Part shown: positions 1-6,251 of the stretch, one piece after another | Numbering within the stretch: the first letter of the stretch is position 1 | How the letters are laid out: every line of letters begins with the position of its first letter | The notes under the pieces: model-generated | Told to the model about the DNA's origin: nothing | Seen by the model: only the letters and a program-made list of their open reading frames with translations | Database searches by the model: none | Origin: Patescibacteria group bacterium | GTDB lineage: Bacteria; Patescibacteria; Paceibacteria; UBA9973; UBA2103 | DNA: 64,000 nucleotides | Reading direction: 5' to 3' | Assembly (NCBI GenBank): GCA_004322365.1 | Contig: SCTS01000006.1 | Location: 62,001 to 126,000 of the forward strand | Position numbers and translations under genes: made by a program

Positions 1-626
1 TTACTGATATCAACTCACCTCTTTGGTATTTCACCTTCATACTTTTTTTCTATCTTATATTTCCTATTCTGTTCTTCAAACAAAGACCACTACTTTCAGC
101 AGTTCTGATGTATGTCGGGGTGCAAAGTGTCATGTTTTTACACCTACCTATTCTAAAAAACGTTGAACATCTCTACCTACTCCATACCGTTGCGTTTCCA
201 TTAGGTGTAGCTGTTGCGGGGCTCTATCAGAGATATTCAAAAAACCGTGAGTACATAGAGAGTCAAATTAAAAAAGTGAGTATGTGGATCCTGGTTCCAA
301 GCATGTTGTGCATTACAGGAATCTTTTCTTATTTTGCGTATTTCTCTGGCGTCGGTACACCATCACAGCAATATATAAGCCTCTTGGTGACACTCTTACT
401 TCTTATTCTTTTCATTCTCAAACCTTTTCGTATCAGCTTTTTCTATCTTTTGGGAATATACTCCTACGAGCTCTACCTCATACACTGGCCTCTTATGTCA
501 CGGTACGACATTCTCTATTCACACCTCCCTGCATGGCTAGCCACTACGCTGTATATCCCTCTGCTTTTGGGATTAGCTTGGTTGTTGCACAAAGCGGTTG
601 AAGTTATGTTGAAAAAGAAAAATTAG
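1..626 (+). CDS. acyltransferase-3 family membrane protein (5' partial)
   Basis: The reading frame is open to the left edge from base 3, so the first Met at 108 is internal and the gene starts outside the window. The visible part, about 208 residues, is a string of hydrophobic helices. It contains the SPLWYF-type segment and the Y-E-L-Y-L-I-H-W motif near the C-terminus that are typical of acyltransferase family 3 (OafA/YrhL-like) proteins, which acylate sugars or envelope polymers at the membrane. The catalytic N-terminal His is outside the window, so substrate and activity cannot be judged. Confidence 0.75.
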   Translation, partial: TDINSPLWYFTFILFFYLIFPILFFKQRPLLSAVLMYVGVQSVMFLHLPILKNVEHLYLLHTVAFPLGVAVAGLYQRYSKNREYIESQIKKVSMWILVPSMLCITGIFSYFAYFSGVGTPSQQYISLLVTLLLLILFILKPFRISFFYLLGIYSYELYLIHWPLMSRYDILYSHLPAWLATTLYIPLLLGLAWLLHKAVEVMLKKKN

Positions 627-660
627 TTAGGTGTTGTGCAAAAATAGCTAAGATTGACTC

Positions 661-1158
661 TTACATTTTTCCTTTACCGAACGCATTCCAAGGAAGCTTG
701 ATATTTGATTCTGGAAAACTGCTCAACACCCACTGCACGTAGGTATTGCTGTTAGGACCTAAAAGCGAGTAATAATCTCGATGTGGATACGAGGTAATGG
801 AATTTTCAATGTAGGTGGCCATACGCTCAGCAACCGAACCCGCACCGCCTTCTACTACACCTACAATTACCCCTTTCCAATGCGTGTGATGTATAGAGGG
901 AAATATTTCTAAGCCTTCGAAAGGAGGTTTTGCATTTTTATGTAGACGACCAGAACACTCCTCGCACGAGTGTGTTCCAAAAAATCTTCTACTTTCTTCG
1001 GTATTGTAACGGCCGATTCCAAATCGTGACACTATTCCCCTTTGATTTATGACAAGCCACGGGTGTACAGCGAACGAAAATGGCATCGTTGCTGGGCACA
1101 CCATGACAAAGACTTGATAGATATCTTTTCGTACCAAAGAGACTAGAGGTTCGTGCAT
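661..1158 (-). CDS. DUF3750 family protein
   Basis: This 165-residue protein has no signal peptide or clear membrane helix. It has the features I associate with DUF3750: an N-terminal strand followed by PFSFAVHPWLVIN (about residues 26-38), then a Cys-rich segment (THSCEEC) and a Y-P-H-R-D-Y segment. The C-terminus has an N-S-N-T-Y-V-Q-W motif (residues about 136-143), plausibly a cysteine-less hydrolase-like core. Function is unknown. It is convergent with the acyltransferase fragment, with 34 bp between them. The family assignment is from memory of the motif pattern, not a search. Confidence 0.6.
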   Translation of the reverse strand: MHEPLVSLVRKDIYQVFVMVCPATMPFSFAVHPWLVINQRGIVSRFGIGRYNTEESRRFFGTHSCEECSGRLHKNAKPPFEGLEIFPSIHHTHWKGVIVGVVEGGAGSVAERMATYIENSITSYPHRDYYSLLGPNSNTYVQWVLSSFPESNIKLPWNAFGKGKM

Positions 1159-1262
1159 AAAAAATTAGTTGCGAAAGGGAAATTTATTTTAGCAAAGTTA
1201 CCTGAGTATATGAAGATACGTGGATATAGAACACAGACAAAATATTAGATAATTGCATGCAA

Positions 1263-1850
1263 TTAAAGAATCTTCTCTCGAAAAAGAATTAACTCACTAG
1301 ACTCAGGTATTGCTTCATCGCCAGTCAGTCGGAACCCAAACTCTTCGTACATGTCTTGCGCAACGACCTCTTCAGGTGCAGTAGTTGTCCATAGTCGTAA
1401 TTTCTCAAAACCAATTAAGCGAGCCTTGGAAATAGTTTTTTTAAGCAATGACCGCCCATACCCCTTCCCGCGATACTGAGGAGTAACCCCAAACCACCCA
1501 AGCCATGCTACATCATTCGTATCCTCCATTTTTGTTTCAAGACCAGTGATTCCTGCCACATCGTGTGACTTTTTTGATTTCGTGGCAACCCAATACTTCT
1601 GGGTTTTTATACCATTCGCGAGCATCTCCTCATTAAATCTTTCAGGTTCCAAACTCATTCGATAATCCCGTTCAACTGCGATTTGATCTTTTGGATTACC
1701 AAATATTTCAAAAGCAGAACCGAGGGCGCGTGAAAATATTGAAGGGGAAATCCCATGCAACTTTATACGCGCACTTTTATGGTGATGTTCTTGGATCCTT
1801 TCATCACCATAGGAAACATAGGAAACACCTTGAGGAGACTCAAAACTCAT
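1263..1850 (-). CDS. GNAT family N-acetyltransferase
   Basis: The 195-residue protein has a C-terminal GNAT fold. The acetyl-CoA pyrophosphate loop Q-Y-R-G-K-G-Y-G lies near residues 125-132, with the preceding strand AWLGWFGV and the following helix SLLKKTISKA. The last third (MYEEFGFRLTGD) matches the usual 'Y.k.GF' strand before the end of GNAT proteins. The first 60 residues are variable and may set the substrate, which cannot be predicted. It has no operon partner: a stretch with a tRNA-like remnant lies upstream. Confidence 0.85.
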   Translation of the reverse strand: MSFESPQGVSYVSYGDERIQEHHHKSARIKLHGISPSIFSRALGSAFEIFGNPKDQIAVERDYRMSLEPERFNEEMLANGIKTQKYWVATKSKKSHDVAGITGLETKMEDTNDVAWLGWFGVTPQYRGKGYGRSLLKKTISKARLIGFEKLRLWTTTAPEEVVAQDMYEEFGFRLTGDEAIPESSELILFREKIL

Positions 1851-1925
1851 ACCTTATAAAATATACTCTTCTGTTCGAAGTAAGTAAAAAAGTATCTTTT
1901 GTATACAAGCAACTATAGTCGCTTC

Positions 1926-1999
1926 GCTCGTTATTTTTGCGGGGCCACAAGGATTCGCCTCTCGTCGCTGCTGCAACTCGAAACCTACGGCCGCTCAAA
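1926..1999. repeat. remnant of a tRNA-Trp 3' end
   Basis: A stretch around 1938-1953 closely matches the 3' half of the tRNA-Trp gene 380 bp away (GGCCACAAGGATTCG against GGCCCACAAGGATTCG). It then diverges exactly at the T-loop, where the functional tRNA continues GAAC. It is followed by a segment ending in CTCGAAACCTACGG that recurs near 3296-3309. It overlaps no convincing gene and reads as a non-functional tRNA fragment. Confidence 0.5.
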
Positions 2000-2233
2000 T
2001 CAAGATAGATGCCTTTTTATGAAAGCTCTTCCGGAACCTGATTTGAGATATTTTTCAAACTCAAATGCTTTGTATTTATCTGCGATAGCAACATAGAATT
2101 CCAAAGCTACAGGTAGACGCTCTCTCGTGGCAAGAACTTGACCTTTCATATGCCTACTCATTCTATCTTTCAAATCAGTAGTACATCCAATATAGAATCC
2201 GTCTTTGCACTTTAAGCTATATACATACCACAT
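2000..2233 (-). CDS. GIY-YIG domain endonuclease-like protein
   Basis: The 77-residue single-domain protein begins with the GIY-YIG signature in the form W-Y-V-Y ... F-Y-I-G-C-T. The helix that follows carries the expected Arg (L-K-D-R-M-S-R-H), and F-E-K-Y-L-K-S-G-S-G-R-A lies near the end. This is the small UvrC-N-terminal-like (YhbQ/Slx1-type) form, which folds as a stand-alone nuclease module. Its biological substrate is unknown. It sits between two copies of tRNA-Trp-derived sequence, which may or may not be meaningful. Confidence 0.85.
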   Translation of the reverse strand: MWYVYSLKCKDGFYIGCTTDLKDRMSRHMKGQVLATRERLPVALEFYVAIADKYKAFEFEKYLKSGSGRAFIKRHLS

Positions 2234-2320
2234 AAAATTTCACTTCAGCGGGTTTCACCACGCCGAAGCCATGACGAATCCCACCTTCGTCTCGAGACGG
2301 GACTTCGGCGTGGCAAAGGC

Positions 2321-2390
2321 GGGCCCACAAGGATTCGAACCTTGATCGACGGTTTTGGAGACCGTAATTCTACCATTGAACTATAGGCCC
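2321..2390 (-). tRNA. tRNA-Trp (CCA anticodon)
   Basis: The minus strand folds into a cloverleaf. Acceptor GGGCCTA pairs with TGGGCCC, the anticodon stem ACGGT/ACCGT closes the loop CTCCAAA (anticodon CCA), and the T-arm has GGTTCGAATCC. The 3' CCA is not encoded. A CCA anticodon reads UGG only, so this tRNA gives no sign of UGA being recoded as Trp. To the left lies a long hairpin (2257-2315, arms containing CCACGCCGAAG and CTTCGGCGTGG). Confidence 0.95.
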
Positions 2391-2461
2391 TATTGAGTCA
2401 CCAGTATAAATGAAAAAAGGGAAAAAGTATTTCCCTTTCAAACATCAAAAATAAGCAATGC

Positions 2462-2620
2462 TTACTTTTTAGCTTCTTTGAAGGTCACGCGCTTCCTGAC
2501 CACTGGGTCGTACTTTTTGAGCGCCATTTTTGTATTCGCAAGCTTCTTTTTGTTTTTGGTAGTCCAAATAACATGGCCAGAAGCCGAGGATTTCATCTTG
2601 ATGAGGTTATCTTGTGACAT
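2462..2620 (-). CDS. rpmG: 50S ribosomal protein L33
   Basis: This 52-residue basic protein starts MSQDNLIKMKSSASG and contains the L33 core HVIWTTKNKKKLANTKMALKK followed by YDPVVRKRVTFKEAKK. It has no Cys pairs, so it is the zinc-independent (C-minus) form. The ORF was read directly from the sequence and lies between tRNA-Trp and the PH-domain gene. A tRNA next to a ribosomal protein gene is a common arrangement for translation genes. Confidence 0.9.
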   Translation of the reverse strand: MSQDNLIKMKSSASGHVIWTTKNKKKLANTKMALKKYDPVVRKRVTFKEAKK

Positions 2621-2671
2621 GCCGTGTACTATACCTCAGGTTCTACTATGGGTCAAAATCCGAGAATCTCC

Positions 2672-3235
2672 TTATACTCCCTGCCCCAAAGACCCACTTG
2701 CTCGCTTAACAAGCTCATCTCTCAAAACCTCTGCATCTGCTTTTGATACTCCAGGTAATCTTCCTTCTGCGCTGATACCTGCCATCCCATATCGGCTTAT
2801 CGAAGCACTCGCCCCTGCCGTTTGAATATGCAAATCTGAAAGACCTAGTAAGCGCGCCAGAATGCCACGATTAATATCAACATTTTGGATTCGTGCATAA
2901 GGTATGGTGACGTATTTTTTCCAAATTACTCCAGATTCCTTACGAAACCCTAAATCGGTTAACTCGTAGCGATAGTAGTGATATGAGAGCTTTGCCCAAA
3001 TAAATGATAATGCTATCAAAACGAGGAATATCAGCACGAGCCATGTTACGAGGGTAATAATCCAATTTCCATCGAAGATCCCTTCAATCGCAATCAACAC
3101 TACCCATCCGGTAAACATCATACTGAGTACGAATGACCCGAATACGGAGCTAAGAAAAAATAACCACACTGCTTTTTTGTCTAGTTGTTTCATAGAAAAT
3201 ATATAAATAAGTGAACTCCTTTCAGTATATAACAA
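2672..3235 (-). CDS. bacterial PH-domain (bPH2/DUF304) membrane protein
   Basis: 187 residues. Two hydrophobic helices lie in the first half (about residues 22-75). They are followed by a soluble domain with SYHYYRYELTDLGFRKESG, then I-P-Y-A-R-I-Q-N-V-D-I and ARLLGLSDLHIQTAGAS, the pattern of YdbS/YdbT-type bacterial pleckstrin-homology proteins. The role of the family is not firmly known. An internal Met at codon 15 is an alternative start that would place the first helix nearer the N-terminus. Confidence 0.8.
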   Translation of the reverse strand: MLYTERSSLIYIFSMKQLDKKAVWLFFLSSVFGSFVLSMMFTGWVVLIAIEGIFDGNWIITLVTWLVLIFLVLIALSFIWAKLSYHYYRYELTDLGFRKESGVIWKKYVTIPYARIQNVDINRGILARLLGLSDLHIQTAGASASISRYGMAGISAEGRLPGVSKADAEVLRDELVKRASGSLGQGV

Positions 3236-3239
3236 ATCT

Positions 3240-3320
3240 CGGGTTGGATTCGCTTCTCGCGTTTGACCCTCAAAGGGAGACGAGGCGTCTTGAGCTCGAA
3301 ACCTACGGTCGCTGTGCGGA
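3240..3320. repeat. tRNA-T-arm-like dispersed repeat, copy A
   Basis: Positions 3243-3292 match 5917-5965 over about 45 bp: both contain TTGGATTCG, then TTTGACCCTCA and a GCGTCTT end. The element begins like a tRNA 3' end (GGTTGGATTCG is the complement of a T-arm) and then diverges. No gene is seen in the 3236-3376 gap. Confidence 0.5.
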
Positions 3321-3376
3321 CAACAGTTCCAACTGCAACTATTCAGAATAGATGAAGAAACTTGTTGTTCATATGA

Positions 3377-3595
3377 TTAGATAATTTCCCCTGTCTTCTC
3401 AAGCATCATGTGATGGATGGTGCTGATGGCAAGCCAGATTGCAATAAGCATGAGGACAGCTGAGCACATGAGTGCATCCATTTTCGTGATTCCGAACACG
3501 TCCTCAGAATTACCGAAAACACTAATCAAGAAAGATACAACTCCAATAAATCCGGCAACTACACTGCCTACATGTATTGCTTTTGATAGTTTCAT
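3377..3595 (-). CDS. small two-helix membrane protein, unknown
   Basis: 72 residues with two predicted transmembrane helices (about residues 10-30 and 42-62) joined by a polar loop, ending in a short charged tail. No family is recognised. It lies 23 bp downstream of the copper ATPase gene on the same strand, so it is probably the third gene of the csoR-copB transcript. A metal-related role is only an inference from position. Confidence 0.6.
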   Translation of the reverse strand: MKLSKAIHVGSVVAGFIGVVSFLISVFGNSEDVFGITKMDALMCSAVLMLIAIWLAISTIHHMMLEKTGEII

Positions 3596-3618
3596 AATTT
3601 TATTTTATTTTTTAATAT

Positions 3619-5538
3619 TTATAAAGTTCTTCTTCCCAGCAGAACCGCATTGATCGCCACAATGACAGTTGAAAGAGACATGAACACCGCCGCTAACCAC
3701 GGTTGCAATATAATACCCCAAGGCGCGAGTACTCCAGCAGCCAATGGAATAGCGACGACGTTATAGCCGGTTGCCCAGAAGAGATTCTGGATCATTTTAT
3801 TGTAGGTAAGACGGGAGAGATTAAAAATTTTCGGAATATCTCTCGGGTCATTTTTAACAAGTATTATTCCCGCAGATTCAATGGCCACGTTTGTACCTGC
3901 GCCAATTGCGATACCTAGGTTTGCTTGAGCAAGAGCGGGGGCATCATTTACTCCGTCGCCAACCATTGCAACTCTGCGACCATTACTTTGGAGCAACTTT
4001 ACTTTTTCAGATTTTTCTTCAGGTCGAACGCACGCAAAATACTCATCAATACCAAGCTCGTTGGCAACTTCTTTCGCTACGTCCTCGGAATCTCCCGTAA
4101 TCATCGAGACTAAAATGCCTGCTTCTTTCAAATGTGCCACTGCTTCCTTTGCTTCAGGGCGAACAGAATCGGCTACTACGATCGTGCCAATAACCTCACC
4201 ATCTTTTTCAACGACAATATCCTTACCACCTCGATGACCAACAAAAATAGTAATGCCGTCCACTTTTGCTTCTACTCCAGTACCCGCGATAGTTTTAAAC
4301 TCTCTTACTTCTCCAATGTGTAGATTTCTCTTTTGAGCTTCTTTCAGAATTGCCTTGCCGATTGGGTGCTCGGAGTTTGTTTCCACTGCGGCTGCGAGTG
4401 CAAGTACCTCATCTGAGGTTACTGAAACGACACCAAATTCTCCTTTGGTGAGCGTACCCGTTTTATCGAACAAGACCGTATCAATCTTCCGAGCTTCTTC
4501 AAGTGCGATTCTTTGGCGGATTAACAAACCATTTCTTGCTGCCATTGTTGTTGATATCGCAGCAACTAGCGGTACTGCCAGACCTAGTGCATGAGGGCAG
4601 GCAATTACGAGAACGGCGACAAAACGCTCGACAGCGGTGAGAGTGCCGGCGCCTAGAGCGATCCATGCTGTAAACGTAATGCCCCCACCAACGATAGCTA
4701 CAATGGTGAGATAGAACGCAGCTTGATCTGAAAGCACCTGTAATCGCGACTTTGACGCCTGTGCCTCAGCTACCAGGCGCATTACTCCTGCAAGAAACGT
4801 TTTCTCTCCAATGGTACTAATCTCAACTGTGAGGCTACCATCTCCATTTATTGAACCAGCGATGACCTCGGCGCCTACAGTTTTTCGCACTGGCTTCGAT
4901 TCTCCTGTAAGAATGGATTCATTTACATTTGATAGCCCCTCAATTACTTTGCCATCAGCAGGGATTTTTGAGCCCGGCTTTATCAAAACAACATCGCCAA
5001 CCTTAAGTTCAGAAATTGAGATCGTTATCGTAGAGCCACCACGAATAACATCTGCAGTATCAGGGAGCAGTTTTGATAACTCTTTGAGTGCCCCTTGTGC
5101 GTTGGTGACAGATTTCATCTCAATCCAATGACCAAGAAGCATAATTGTTATTAGAGACGCGAGTTCAAACATCAGATCATGCATCCCGCCTGAGAGTATT
5201 GAGAAGGTGCTATACGCGTAAGCGGCAGTAACTGCAATGGCAATGAGCGTCATCATGCCGGGCAATCTGTCTTTTAGCTCCCGGTATGCACTTTGGAGAA
5301 ATACCCAACCACAGTAAAAGTAGGTAACCGAGCCGAGTAGAAGCAAAAGGTATTGCCACCCGATGAACTCGGGACCACGAATATTAAAAACCTCCATAGC
5401 CATTTCTGAGTAGAAGAAAATGGGGACGGAAAGTACCAAAGAAATCCAGAACTTCTTTAAGAAGTCGGCAGTGTGATGCCCGGCGTGTTTGTCATGCTGT
5501 GCCTCATGCTGGTGATGAGGCGAGTGGTTGTGGTCCAT
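3619..5538 (-). CDS. copB: P1B-type copper/silver-exporting ATPase (CopB-like)
   Basis: The 639-residue heavy-metal P-type ATPase has a His-rich N-terminus (MDHNHSPHHQHEAQHDKH) instead of a heavy-metal-associated ferredoxin-like domain. Visible motifs are the actuator T-G-E-S, the membrane metal site C-P-H in ACPHALGL, the phosphorylation site D-K-T-G-T-L-T, the S-E-H-P nucleotide-domain motif and the hinge G-D-G-V-N-D. CPH rather than CPC marks the P1B-3 (CopB) subgroup, linked to export of Cu(II)/Cu(I) or Ag(I). The start lies 1 bp beyond the frameshifted end of csoR, so the two are very likely co-transcribed and metal-induced. Confidence 0.92.
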   Translation of the reverse strand: MDHNHSPHHQHEAQHDKHAGHHTADFLKKFWISLVLSVPIFFYSEMAMEVFNIRGPEFIGWQYLLLLLGSVTYFYCGWVFLQSAYRELKDRLPGMMTLIAIAVTAAYAYSTFSILSGGMHDLMFELASLITIMLLGHWIEMKSVTNAQGALKELSKLLPDTADVIRGGSTITISISELKVGDVVLIKPGSKIPADGKVIEGLSNVNESILTGESKPVRKTVGAEVIAGSINGDGSLTVEISTIGEKTFLAGVMRLVAEAQASKSRLQVLSDQAAFYLTIVAIVGGGITFTAWIALGAGTLTAVERFVAVLVIACPHALGLAVPLVAAISTTMAARNGLLIRQRIALEEARKIDTVLFDKTGTLTKGEFGVVSVTSDEVLALAAAVETNSEHPIGKAILKEAQKRNLHIGEVREFKTIAGTGVEAKVDGITIFVGHRGGKDIVVEKDGEVIGTIVVADSVRPEAKEAVAHLKEAGILVSMITGDSEDVAKEVANELGIDEYFACVRPEEKSEKVKLLQSNGRRVAMVGDGVNDAPALAQANLGIAIGAGTNVAIESAGIILVKNDPRDIPKIFNLSRLTYNKMIQNLFWATGYNVVAIPLAAGVLAPWGIILQPWLAAVFMSLSTVIVAINAVLLGRRTL

Positions 5539-5539
5539 A

Positions 5540-5811
5540 TTATTTTTTCTTTTGAATTAGCTTGTACACTTTCAACATCTCATCGATAGCTTTTTTTCTT
5601 TACCGATCTTCATCTGATGTAATACGTGAGTAGATAGGTGGTTTTCAAGCATAAGATTTTCCACTCCGGAAAGCGCCTCCTTGATTGCATTCGACTGCGT
5701 AATAATCTCAATACAGTATTTTTCGTCTTCAATCATCTTCATCAGGCCCTTTAGCTGACCTTGTACAATTTGGAGACGACGAACAATTTTTTTCTTAGTA
5801 TCAGACTTCAT
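5540..5811 (-). CDS. csoR: CsoR/RcnR-family metal-responsive repressor, with -1 frameshift
   Basis: From the ATG at 5811 the protein reads MKSDTKKKIVRRLQIVQGQL and continues as a CsoR helical bundle. C33, H58 and H62 form an x-C-H-H metal fingerprint, as I recall for the Thermus CsoR, rather than C-H-C. In the zero frame it ends at 5572 with an odd tail (KLSMRC, 79 aa). A -1 shift at A_AAA_AAG (5590-5596) gives AIDEMLKVYKLIQ, a typical CsoR C-terminus, and 90 aa in total, ending 1 bp before copB. An upstream in-frame ATG at 5850 is rejected because the operator and -10 lie between it and 5811. Confidence 0.85.
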
Positions 5812-5817
5812 TATAGT

Positions 5818-5837
5818 ATTATACCCCCTAGGGGTAT
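5818..5837 (-). promoter_or_regulatory. csoR promoter and CsoR-type operator
   Basis: On the minus strand TATAAT (5823-5818) ends 6 nt before the csoR ATG, suggesting a leaderless transcript. Overlapping its upstream edge is the interrupted palindrome ATACCCC-CTA-GGGGTAT (5821-5837), the G/C-tract inverted repeat characteristic of CsoR operators. Repressor bound here would cover the -10 to -35 region, so autorepression with relief by metal is the natural reading. Confidence 0.75.
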
Positions 5838-5894
5838 TAGACACAAACAAAACACCCCTTATTTTTCGAATCCAGCAAAAAAGTCATTTGTGCG

Positions 5895-6123
5895 GACATG
5901 GGTAAATCTAGACGAATTGGATTCGGTTCTTACATTTGACCCTCAGAGGAAGACAAAGCGTCTTCCGTCCGCGCACTTGTGCGGACACGGATAAATCTCC
6001 TGACGGAGATTTTCCGCGATCCCCGCCTCGGTATTTTTGCCTTTCGCTTCGCTCAAACAAAAATATACCTGCGGCCGCGCACAAAGCAGAAAACCTCCCG
6101 CAGGGGAGGTATTTCTAGCTTTG
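5895..6123 (-). repeat. tRNA-Tyr 3' tail: nested inverted repeat plus T-arm-like copy B
   Basis: Read on the minus strand after tRNA-Tyr, a terminator-like hairpin (ACCTCCC/GGGAGGT, then TTTT) sits inside a larger inverted repeat. Its outer arms are GCTTTGTGCGC (plus strand 6118-6128, including the 3' end of the tRNA acceptor) and GCGCACAAAGC (6077-6087). Further out come hairpins with arms around GGTATTTTTG and CAAAAATACC, and at 5917-5965 the second copy of the repeat at 3243-3292. No gene is seen in this 229-bp stretch. Confidence 0.6.
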
Positions 6124-6206
6124 TGCGCCGGGTTGGATTCGAACCAACGAAGACCGAAGTCAGGAGATTTACAGTCTCCCCTCGTTGACCACTTGAGTAC
6201 CGACGC
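6124..6206 (-). tRNA. tRNA-Tyr (GTA anticodon)
   Basis: Class II tRNA with a long variable arm. Acceptor GCGTCGG pairs with CCGGCGC (one G-T pair), the discriminator is A, the anticodon loop is CTGTAAA closed by GGAGA/TCTCC, and the T-loop contains TTCGAATCC. CCA is not encoded. As a GUN anticodon it is a potential queuosine substrate, which fits the queuosine-precursor transporter gene at 37.4 kb. Confidence 0.95.
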
Positions 6207-6251
6207 AACTAACTAGCCAGTTATGGCTAGTTGCTACAGTAACACTTTTCT

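Noticed and set aside
108..626. Complete 172-codon gene starting at 108
   Set aside because: The same frame is open to the window edge and the acyltransferase signature begins upstream of 108, so this is the 3' part of a longer gene.
2321..2390. UGA recoding as in some CPR groups
   Set aside because: The only Trp tRNA seen has a CCA anticodon, and the real genes in the window close normally at TGA as well as TAA and TAG, so nothing here supports an altered code.
5936..6188. Frames overlapping the tRNA-Tyr tail
   Set aside because: They run through the tRNA and its terminator hairpins, so any translation would be incidental.
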